This document shows, piece after piece, positions 1 through 7,100 of a stretch of 7,300 nt of DNA. Position 1 is the first letter of the stretch; the number at the start of each line of letters is the position of its first letter. The notes beneath the pieces were generated by a model that worked only from the letters and a program-made list of their open reading frames with translations, was not told the origin of the DNA and searched no databases. The stretch covers positions 1 to 7,300 of the forward strand of contig JAITJY010000393.1 in assembly GCA_031278675.1 (NCBI GenBank), given 5' to 3'. Source of the DNA: Bifidobacteriaceae bacterium (GTDB lineage Bacteria > Actinomycetota > Actinomycetes > Actinomycetales > WQXJ01). The position numbers were made by a program, and so were the translations under genes.

Positions 1-2249
1 TGCCGTCAGGGAAACCCGCCACAGTAAAAGCCGACGGGGTGTTCTACGCCGGGTCGGCGTCATCGTTCACCATCTCCGACCAGCCGCCCGCCGACGCGAA
101 ACCCTTGGGGGCCGCGACCGTCGAGGTGACCTTGCCGACAAGCGGACGCGAACCCGTCACGGTTGCGGCGCCGGCCGGGTTCCAGGTGCCGTCCTCCCAG
201 TATGGGACGTGGGTGTGGCGGATCGACCGGGACCGGCAAACTCCCGACACAGCCGCCTTGTTCGACAACGACCCGGCGGACAAGTTCGGGCAGCGGCTGG
301 AAACCCACGTCACCCAGATGGACCTGGCCATCCAGTCCCAGGTCGCCGAGGTCAGCGTGACCGAGCCGAAAGGCGACGGCACGGTCCAGGTGTGCGACAC
401 CGTTTGGGTGGAACACGGCGCCCCGGACGACCTATGGCTGAACCAGTGGGGCACCGACAAACCGGTCGAAGTCAACGTGGGCGGGAGGCTGTACCACTCG
501 GCGGTTCCCGGCCCGCAAACCTCCAGCATCGATCCTGACCTGCCTGTGGTGGACGAGTACGAGTTGGTGTTCACTGCCGCTGGGAGGGAGCACGCCCAGC
601 AGGTGTGCCACACGGTTCGGTACGGCGAGTACGGTGCGTACGGGTTCGTGTGGGGCATCGAGCTGTCCAAACAGCCTCCAACCACCAAGGACTATCTGGC
701 CAGGGACGTGACCACGCCGTTGTGGCTGCCGGTCGAGACGACGATGGTGAAACGGGCGCCGGTCATCCACACCGCCGCGACCATGTGGCAGGCCACCAAC
801 GACGGCATCGAGCAGGTGTTCCTCGCCGACGAGATCTGGCAGATCGACTGGCCCGACGCCCCAGTAGATTCGAACATGGCGGGCGCGGTCGGACACGCCT
901 CGTGGCCGGGTTACGGGCCGTGGGAACCCGACGCGAAAACCATCACAACCGAGCTTTGGCGCGTCGAAGGGGAAGTCACCCCTGAGTCCTGCTCTGCGGA
1001 CAACCCGGCCGCGAAGCTGATAGCAGTCAACGAGGCCACCCCCGCGCTCAACACTTGGGGAGCGTCCCAGAAAGTCAGTGGCTCGAAGTTCAAAGCCGAG
1101 GGCGGGGACGCGACCTACGCATTCGTGATCTCCTATCCGGGCGACGCCCGCACCGAGGCGTACAAGTCGATCTGCGGGGAGAAGTCCGAAACGATCACCC
1201 TGACACGCCAAACCCCGAACTTCATCACCCAACTGCTGGTCCCGGCTGACCTGAAGGGCGCGTCGGCCGAAACCGCCGAAGCCCGCGACCAGGCTGTGGA
1301 AGTCGAACCGGGAACCGAACTGGTGGACGTGCTGCACGTATCGTTCCAAGATGCCGGGCAGCGGCAAACCGACATGGGCGGCTGGCAAGCTGCCTGGGAC
1401 ACCTACTTCCTGCCGACAGCCGACGACGGCGAACCGCTTCCCATCATCGATGGGGAAGACGGGCAGAAGACCTATGAGGGTGCGGCCTGCACACCCGAGA
1501 CGTTGCTGACCTCCAGCGGCGACCCGCTACCGGTCGAGAAGGAAGGTGCCTACCTCTCGCCCGCGTTCGCCGTCCCGGACGAGCCGGGCATGGTCTTCGC
1601 GGTCGAGACGGTCACCGACGCCCAGGGCCAGGTCGTGCGGCGCGGAACCTGCGGCGTGGTCTCCGAATCAGCCATCGTTCTGCCGCCCACAGAGGAGCCG
1701 GAGCCGAGAATCACCACCAATGCGCCCGAGCACGCGAACCTCGGCGAGAAGGTCAAGGACGAGGCGATCCTGACCGGCCCCTTCCCGGAAGGAACACAGG
1801 TCGAGTTCTGGTACCAGCACACCCCGTACACCAACCCCGACGCGGCCCTTGACGAGTTGAAATGCGACCCGCCCGACCCGGCCAGCATGGAAGCCGCAGT
1901 AAAGATCGGCGTCACCATCCTGGACCACGACATCGTCGAAGGCGTCACCGAGAAGCTGTACTCGCCCGAGTTCACCTCCGACAAGGCGGGTTGCACCTGG
2001 ATCAAGGAGATCGCTTGGGCACCAGACGAGGGCCCGAACCGGACCGTGCTGGCCGAAGGCCGCTTCGACACGTTGAGCGAACGCACCATGTGGCGCCAAC
2101 CGCCGACGCCGCCCGGCGACTTGCCCCGAACCGGCGCTGACATGGGACGGTGGGTTGGTCTGGCCGCCGCGCTGTTGGCTGGAGGCGTCGGCTTGGTCGC
2201 GATCTCCCGCCGCCGCCGGTCCGTGGACGGCGGCCGGGCGTGGCGTTGA
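1..2249 (+). CDS. LPXTG cell-wall-anchored modular surface protein, 5' partial
   Basis: This is the C-terminal part of a large secreted protein that sortase should link covalently to peptidoglycan. The reading frame is open to the left edge with no stop from base 3, and no signal peptide is present, so the true start lies outside. The GTG at 39 is internal to a beta-rich module and is not a credible start. Residues below are counted from that GTG (736 in total). The ectodomain has aromatic, Thr/Val-rich beta-strand sequence and exactly eight cysteines, at 119/190, 318/379, 484/538 and 609/652, which look like one disulfide pair per module. Similar aromatic strands recur (YGTWVWRI near 56-62, YGAYGFVWGIEL near 198-209, CTWIKEIAW near 652-660). 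Pro-rich sequence precedes LPRTG at 695-699, a hydrophobic span at about 705-722 and an Arg run at 724-727. Similar architecture is known in actinobacterial adhesin-like proteins. The ligand is unknown; a mating-contact role is inferred only from the neighbouring relaxase. Confidence 0.9.
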   Translation, partial: PSGKPATVKADGVFYAGSASSFTISDQPPADAKPLGAATVEVTLPTSGREPVTVAAPAGFQVPSSQYGTWVWRIDRDRQTPDTAALFDNDPADKFGQRLETHVTQMDLAIQSQVAEVSVTEPKGDGTVQVCDTVWVEHGAPDDLWLNQWGTDKPVEVNVGGRLYHSAVPGPQTSSIDPDLPVVDEYELVFTAAGREHAQQVCHTVRYGEYGAYGFVWGIELSKQPPTTKDYLARDVTTPLWLPVETTMVKRAPVIHTAATMWQATNDGIEQVFLADEIWQIDWPDAPVDSNMAGAVGHASWPGYGPWEPDAKTITTELWRVEGEVTPESCSADNPAAKLIAVNEATPALNTWGASQKVSGSKFKAEGGDATYAFVISYPGDARTEAYKSICGEKSETITLTRQTPNFITQLLVPADLKGASAETAEARDQAVEVEPGTELVDVLHVSFQDAGQRQTDMGGWQAAWDTYFLPTADDGEPLPIIDGEDGQKTYEGAACTPETLLTSSGDPLPVEKEGAYLSPAFAVPDEPGMVFAVETVTDAQGQVVRRGTCGVVSESAIVLPPTEEPEPRITTNAPEHANLGEKVKDEAILTGPFPEGTQVEFWYQHTPYTNPDAALDELKCDPPDPASMEAAVKIGVTILDHDIVEGVTEKLYSPEFTSDKAGCTWIKEIAWAPDEGPNRTVLAEGRFDTLSERTMWRQPPTPPGDLPRTGADMGRWVGLAAALLAGGVGLVAISRRRRSVDGGRAWR
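2121..2249 (+). other. Cell wall sorting signal (LPRTG, membrane span, Arg tail)
   Basis: The C-terminus of the surface protein carries a classical tripartite sorting signal. LPRTG is encoded at 2121-2135, followed by a hydrophobic helix of about 18 residues rich in Ala, Gly, Leu and Val, then four consecutive arginines. Class A-type sortases cleave between Thr and Gly of such motifs. Nine further residues (SVDGGRAWR) follow the arginines, giving a slightly long cytoplasmic tail; its last codons overlap the start of the downstream methyltransferase gene. No sortase gene lies in the window, so a housekeeping or element-encoded sortase elsewhere is presumed. Confidence 0.92.
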
Positions 2250-2638
2250 ACAGGGTGGTGTTCTCGTCGGTGCGGCTGGACTGGCGAACCCCCGAGGCTC
2301 TGTACCGGGAACTGAACGAAGAGTTCCGCTTCGACTTCGACCCCTGCCCTCCGAACCCCGGCTTCGACGGGCTGAGGGTGGCATGGGGACGCTCGAACTT
2401 CGTCAACCCGCCCTACGGGCGTGAGCTTCCCAAATGGGTCGCCAAAGCCCACGCAGAAGCGGAACTCGGGAAAACCGTGGTCATGTTGATACCCAGCCGC
2501 ACCGATACCCGCTGGTGGCACGACCACATCATGGCCGCCCCCCAGATCCGGTTCTTGAGAGGACGCCTGCGGTTCCAAGGCGCCAAACACAATGCCCCGT
2601 TCCCATCTTGCGTTGTCATCTGGCGAGGCGAGAGCTAG
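2240..2638 (+). CDS. Phage-type DNA N6-adenine methyltransferase (Dam-like)
   Basis: A predicted 132-residue enzyme that would transfer a methyl group from S-adenosylmethionine to adenine N6 in DNA. It matches the short phage-type Dam family. It has an N-terminal strand and helix (FSSVRLDWRTPEALYRELN, about residues 8-26), an FDFDPCP segment at 31-37, the catalytic motif IV as FVNPPYGR at 54-61, a TVVMLIPSRTDTRWWHD segment at 79-95, and the closing IRFLRGRLRF and PFPSCVVIWRG strands. Length is normal for these compact proteins. The frame stays open upstream to 2150 inside the surface gene, but homology begins only near FSS, so GTG 2240 is the best start; TTG 2246 and GTG 2255 or 2258 are alternatives. 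No strong Shine-Dalgarno is seen, and the 10-base overlap with the surface gene suggests translational coupling. Target site (GATC or other) cannot be read from the sequence. Role inferred: anti-restriction or DNA marking on a mobile element. Confidence 0.85.
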   Translation: MALNRVVFSSVRLDWRTPEALYRELNEEFRFDFDPCPPNPGFDGLRVAWGRSNFVNPPYGRELPKWVAKAHAEAELGKTVVMLIPSRTDTRWWHDHIMAAPQIRFLRGRLRFQGAKHNAPFPSCVVIWRGES

Positions 2639-2664
2639 CGGGAGGCTCGGGTTCCTTTTCCAGC

Positions 2665-2709
2665 GCTGCGGCGTGCCCCCCACAGGGATCGTGGGCGGCA
2701 CGCCGCAGC
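2665..2709. terminator. Hairpin between convergent genes, likely bidirectional terminator
   Basis: Two 19-base arms (2665-2683, gctgcggcgtgccccccac, and 2691-2709, gtgggcggcacgccgcagc) are inverted complements with a single C/C mismatch (2678 against 2696) and a 7-base loop, agggatc. The stem is very GC-rich. It sits 26 bases past the methyltransferase stop on the + strand and 16 bases past the stop of the AlbA_2 gene on the - strand, which is where a shared terminator is expected. Neither side has a run of Ts in the direction of transcription, so it is not a textbook intrinsic terminator; U-tract-poor hairpin terminators are reported in actinobacteria. A protein-binding palindrome is the main alternative. 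Confidence 0.7.
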
Positions 2710-2725
2710 TGCATTGCAACAAGAT

Positions 2726-4033
2726 TTATACGATCAACGAGTCAAGGTGTTGCCGCGCCTGCGGCGCGTCGAGGATCGGGACCACAGGAAGGGTGATTTC
2801 CCCGCGCAGGACGCCTTCCACGTCGCGGAAGGTGGCGGACCACTCCACGATCACGCGTTCCGCGTGGGTGTCGACGGCGATGAGGACGTAGTCGTCCGGG
2901 TCGATCTTGGATGGCTGGCCGGGTCGCAACGCCGAAGGCTGGAACTCGACGGTCACCGAATCGGGGTCCGTGTTCTCCCATTCCAAGGGGTAGCCCAATG
3001 GTGAGACGCCAGCCAGGTCCACGGGGTCTAGCGCACCGACATATGGCAGATACTCGTTCGACGCCATCGAGGACGGGAACGCGCTGTGCCTCAACGTGTC
3101 CTCGGCCGGGTCGCGCCACACCACGGCCCTGGCCTGCCGAACCGTGATCCGGACGGCCGGGGCCTCCAAGACCCGAGAGCCTTTGTTGGAAACGGTCATG
3201 CCGACCCCCTGGCCCAAGAGCCCGACCAGTGTGTCTCTGCGTTCCGGCCAGTCGCCTCGGCGTTCCACTGCCCACCGGTCGAACCGTTCCACTGCCTCAA
3301 GGCGATCTGGCCCGGTGCCGAACAGCGACGAATAGCTCGCGAGCCCGAGCCGTCCCGCGTTGTCGCCGTCGTGCCGCATCCGCGCTTCAGTCATGAGAGC
3401 TTCAATGTAGGCGTCGTTGAGTTCATCCATGCCCGCCAGGGAGTAGGCGGCGCCGGTTAGCTCCACTTCTATATCCGCTCGGATCGAGCGGGCCGAGGCC
3501 GCAGCCTGGAGGCGCGTCTTCATTTCGCCGTAGTCGGCTTCTGCGGTTTGCCCCATTCTGCGGACATACACCGCGCCCGAACGGTTCCCTCCTCCGGTGT
3601 CTTGGCAAACGAACACTTTGTCAAGCTCGGGCGGCTGCACCTCGATAACCGCGACCGAATGGTCGGACCCGGAAACCGGCACACGTCGCAGCTCCCACCT
3701 TGGACCGTCCACGTCGAGATACTTGCCGGTGCCGTCCTGCACATGCGCCGGGTCGATGTCGCCGACGCCGGTGACGGTCTTGTCGTCCTCCACTCCGAGA
3801 ATCAAGACAGCCCTGCCTTCGAGATAGCGCGACGCGGCGGCGGGGTCCCGGTTGGCGGCGCCCAGCATGAACCTGGCCACACGCCCCCACCCGTTCTTGT
3901 TCTCCAGCAGTTGGGCCGATTTCAACTCCAACCAGTCCGATTCTCCGGGTCCTTGGGGCGACAAGACCCAGGTGACAAGCTCATCCCATCCCTCGGCACC
4001 GGTTGGGAGTCTCGACGGATCGAAGCCAGTCAC
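2726..4033 (-). CDS. AlbA_2 (Schlafen-type) domain protein with unknown C-terminal half
   Basis: A 435-residue soluble protein with no signal peptide or membrane span. Residues about 30-165 fit the Schlafen AlbA_2 putative nucleic-acid-binding domain: ESDWLELKS (31-39) gives the conserved Glu-x-Lys strand, RVARFMLGAAN (51-61) the helix ending in Ala-Asn, AVLILGVEDDKTVTGV (75-90) the strand and turn, and GAVYVRRMGQTAEA (153-166) the closing strand. Residues 180-220 look helical. The remainder, to about 435, is mixed and beta-rich (VTVEFQPSALRPG near 360-372, ERVIVEWSATFRDVEG near 392-407) and I do not recognise it. The only start upstream of the domain is GTG 4033, since a TAG lies four codons earlier; no clear Shine-Dalgarno precedes it. 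It follows the relaxase after 69 bases on the same strand, with no hairpin noticed between them, so co-transcription is plausible. AlbA_2 proteins are often annotated as transcriptional regulators or ATP-binding proteins; a specific function here is not known. Confidence 0.8.
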   Translation of the reverse strand: MTGFDPSRLPTGAEGWDELVTWVLSPQGPGESDWLELKSAQLLENKNGWGRVARFMLGAANRDPAAASRYLEGRAVLILGVEDDKTVTGVGDIDPAHVQDGTGKYLDVDGPRWELRRVPVSGSDHSVAVIEVQPPELDKVFVCQDTGGGNRSGAVYVRRMGQTAEADYGEMKTRLQAAASARSIRADIEVELTGAAYSLAGMDELNDAYIEALMTEARMRHDGDNAGRLGLASYSSLFGTGPDRLEAVERFDRWAVERRGDWPERRDTLVGLLGQGVGMTVSNKGSRVLEAPAVRITVRQARAVVWRDPAEDTLRHSAFPSSMASNEYLPYVGALDPVDLAGVSPLGYPLEWENTDPDSVTVEFQPSALRPGQPSKIDPDDYVLIAVDTHAERVIVEWSATFRDVEGVLRGEITLPVVPILDAPQARQHLDSLIV

Positions 4034-4102
4034 AGCACAAGCCTAGGGCCAGCCGCCAGCGATCAAAGGAAACACCGGGAAGCCGTAGGAGGTCACCGCC
4101 GG

Positions 4103-7100
4103 TCAGAGCCCTGGCCCCTGGCGGCGGGCCGTTTGCGCTGGCGCCTGCGGATCAGGCTCTGGTACGCGTCGGATCTGGGCCGCCAAAGCTCGCAGCCGGG
4201 TAGCATCGCGGCGCTGGACCAGGCTGGCGGGGACGCCGAACGGACTAGTGCTCTCTACTTGGTAGCGGTCGCGGTAGGCGGCGACCGCCAGCGCTGCTTG
4301 GGTCCAACGGCGGGCGCCAGCCGGGTCGGCTGGCCTCGGGCCGATGGCTGACAGCCACGGGGCGCGGTCGGCGATAGCTTGGCGCAGCAAGTCGGCGGCT
4401 CGGGCTTCCATCGCCGTCTTGCGTTCGGCCAGGGCCTGGGCCATCGCGGGGCTGGCCGGGTCGGCGACTTCGGCGTACATGCCCAAGACGTGGGCGGGCT
4501 GGTGGCGGCGGGGCCGGGACTCCAGGGTGCCGAGGACACGGGCCAAGCGTCCGTTGAGTACGGCGGCCGGGTCGGCGGCATCGTCCAGCGGGCGGGCGGC
4601 GACCAGACGCGGGAACTCTGTCTCCGGGTTCCAACCTGCGGCCAACGCGCGGTGGAGTTCTGCGGCGAGCGGGCCGAACGCTTCGGAGCCGAGAACGGAC
4701 TCGGCCTGCGGCTCGGGCAGCGATGCCCGGATGAGCGCGGCCCAGCGGTCTTGCATGGTCGCGGCGGCGAGGGTCTCGTATTCGGCTCCGAGTTGGATTA
4801 TCGAACCCCAAGTCTCGGCCTCGGCCTGGATGGCCTGGTGGGCGGACAGTTCCGCGCCGCTGTTCGCCAGCACTCCGGCCAGCACAGTGCGGCACGTGGC
4901 GTTGGGATCGTCAGACGGGTGCGGCACGCCGTGGGAATCGTCGGGCCGGTCGACCGCGACGTAGGCGCGGTTCGCGTCTCGGCCTCGGGTCATCCCGACG
5001 TACAGGTTCTCCCTGGTGGTCGAGCCGGTGACGACGCAGTGGGCGGTGTCCACCGTGACGCCTTGCGCCCTGTGCGCTGTGACGGCGTATCCCAGATCCA
5101 AATGCTGGGAGGCGTAGGCGGCGGGCAACGTGACGGACCCGCCGCGCGTCATCCCGGCGCGGCGTATGGTGACGGCTCCGTCGGTGCGGACGCGGGTGAC
5201 GGTCCAGCGGTCGCCGTTGCGGACCCAGCCTGTGCGCCCGGCGACCAGGCGGCGGTCGTTGCGGCGGGTGATGACGAGATCGCCTCGGGATGCCTGGGTG
5301 CCGTCGGCCAGCGTGACGGTGTTGCCGCCGTCCACCTGCCCGGAGATGATCCGGTCGCTGCGGGCGCGCTGGTTCAAGGTCCGCGCTGTCTCGAGGCCTT
5401 CGGCGATGAGCAATGATGAGAGCCCGGCGTTGAGGTCGGCCCGCCAGCCTTGGTAGGCGGCTTCGGTCATGTCGTCGGTGTCGCCGCCTGTGATCCTGCC
5501 GTTGGTCTCGTAGGCGGCGATGGCGTCGGGCCGCCCGTGTCTGAGCGCGAGGGACGCGGCTTTCTCCCAGTCGTGGCGGAAGCGGTGGATGTCGGTCAGT
5601 TCTGGGGCATGGTCGCGGTCGGCCACAAGCAGGTTGAACGCGCCTCCGGCGTCCACCGCTTGTAGTTGTGCCCAGTCGCCGACCAGCAGCACTTTCGCTC
5701 CGGCGTCGGCGGCGAGGCGGCTGATCTGTTGCAGCGTGAACGTGCCGGCAAGGGAAGCTTCGTCAACGATGACGAGTTGGCGGGCGGTGAACGTATCGCC
5801 GTGGAGGCGGTGGTTGGTGAGCCACTTGGCGGTGTTCTCGGTGGCGATCCCCAAGTCCTCGCCCAACACGGCGGCGGCGGTCGCCGATGGCGCCAAGCCG
5901 ACGACCGAGCCGGGGCCGTGCTCGGCCTCCCAGGCCCGGCGCAGCCCGGACAACGCGGTTGTCTTGCCCGCCCCGGCCGGGCCGACCAGCACGTCCACCA
6001 CCCTGCACGAGGTGGCGACAGCAGCCAACGCCTCGGCCTGGTCTTCGGACAGCACCCGTCCCGCGTCGTCCGGCGCGGAGGCGACCCGGTCAATCGTTTC
6101 GAGAGGCAGCGACGGCGCGGACACATCCCGCGACCATGCCAGCAGCGCGGCCTCGGCGTCCATCAACTCTTGGGATGAGAACAACGCCAGGTGGCGGGGC
6201 CGGAACCGGCTGGTGCCGTCCGCGCGGCGGAACTCGACCGGAACCGACATCTCCTCCGGGGTCAGGCGCAGCGACGCCGCTTCGGCGGCGTCTGTGATCA
6301 TGCCGGTGACGGCCTCCCGGTCGGCGATGGAAGCGAACCGCCACCCCATCGTTTCCCTGGACGCCTCCGCGTGCAGGTTCCAGCGGGTCCACGTCGAGCG
6401 CCGGTCGGCGACGCGCTGCACGACAGCGACACCCAGACTGTCTATCACGTCAAGGGGCACATCGTCGGCGCGGATCACCAACGTGTCCCCGGCGGCGATC
6501 ACCCGCCGCGCCCAACCGGTGGCGTCCTCGCCCAACACACCCGATGCGCGTTGCCGCCACTCGGCGGTCAGCTCCGCCAGCGACCGCAGCACCTTCTCCG
6601 GCCTGGTCGAAAGGGTGGCCTGCTGCCGCAACCGGATGATCGTCCTATCCGACGGCTGCCTGCCATGCTCTGCTGCATATGCGGCGACCAGTCGTCTGGT
6701 CTCTTGGTCGATGTCGCGGGCGCGGGCCGAGAACTCCGCTATGAGGTCCTCTCCGACGCCGGCCACCTCCCATGCGGCGTTGCGGTCCTCGCCCCGGTCG
6801 CGGGTGTCCCAGCCGAGGCAGAGCACGCGGGCCAACTCGTCAGCCAGAGCGGCGTTGAACAACTGCGACACCGCCACGGTAGCGGCGTGCATCGGACGCC
6901 CGTCAACAGCCCGCCATCTGCCGTCCTGGGAGGTGCAGGTCTTGTTGGAGACCAGAACATGCGTGTGCAACTGCGGATCGCCGGCCCTTGAGTCCCAATG
7001 GTCGTAGCCGGTGGCGAGCACCCCCGTGGAGTCGGCCTGCGCCGCCGGGCCGCCGCGGGTTGACGCCCCGATCCGGGTCACCACCACCTCCCGCTCCAAG

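Noticed and set aside
93..104. Possible loss of the first metal-binding histidine in the relaxase, since the motif reads DPQLHTH (positions are residues counted from the ATG at 7276)
   Set aside because: DPQLHTH is the normal TrwC form; the third histidine is present 11 residues upstream in DHWDSRAGD, so the metal site is intact.
432..1388. - strand open frame of 318 codons opposite the surface protein
   Set aside because: No recognisable domain, Arg/Gly/Val-rich translation, and the + strand frame has regular beta-rich module sequence with paired cysteines.
2665..2709. The hairpin as an origin of transfer
   Set aside because: Origins for MobF relaxases normally lie near the 5' end of the relaxase gene, whereas this lies well beyond its 3' end and between two convergent stops. 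A terminator is the simpler reading.
1550..2722. - strand open frame of 390 codons covering the end of the surface gene and the methyltransferase
   Set aside because: It is antisense to two recognisable genes, crosses the intergenic hairpin, and has low-information Ser/Pro/Arg-rich sequence.
3548..4351. + strand open frame spanning the AlbA_2 gene start and the relaxase end
   Set aside because: It runs antisense through two genes supported by domain motifs and has no motif of its own.
4379..5416. Long + strand open frame of 345 codons opposite the helicase part
   Set aside because: Gly/Val/Arg-rich composition without motifs. The - strand frame carries the helicase motifs at the same place.
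5520..7007. Long + strand open frame of 495 codons opposite the relaxase
   Set aside because: It is rich in Ser, Arg and Ala with no domain, and lies fully antisense to strong relaxase and helicase motifs. This is the usual GC-rich shadow frame.
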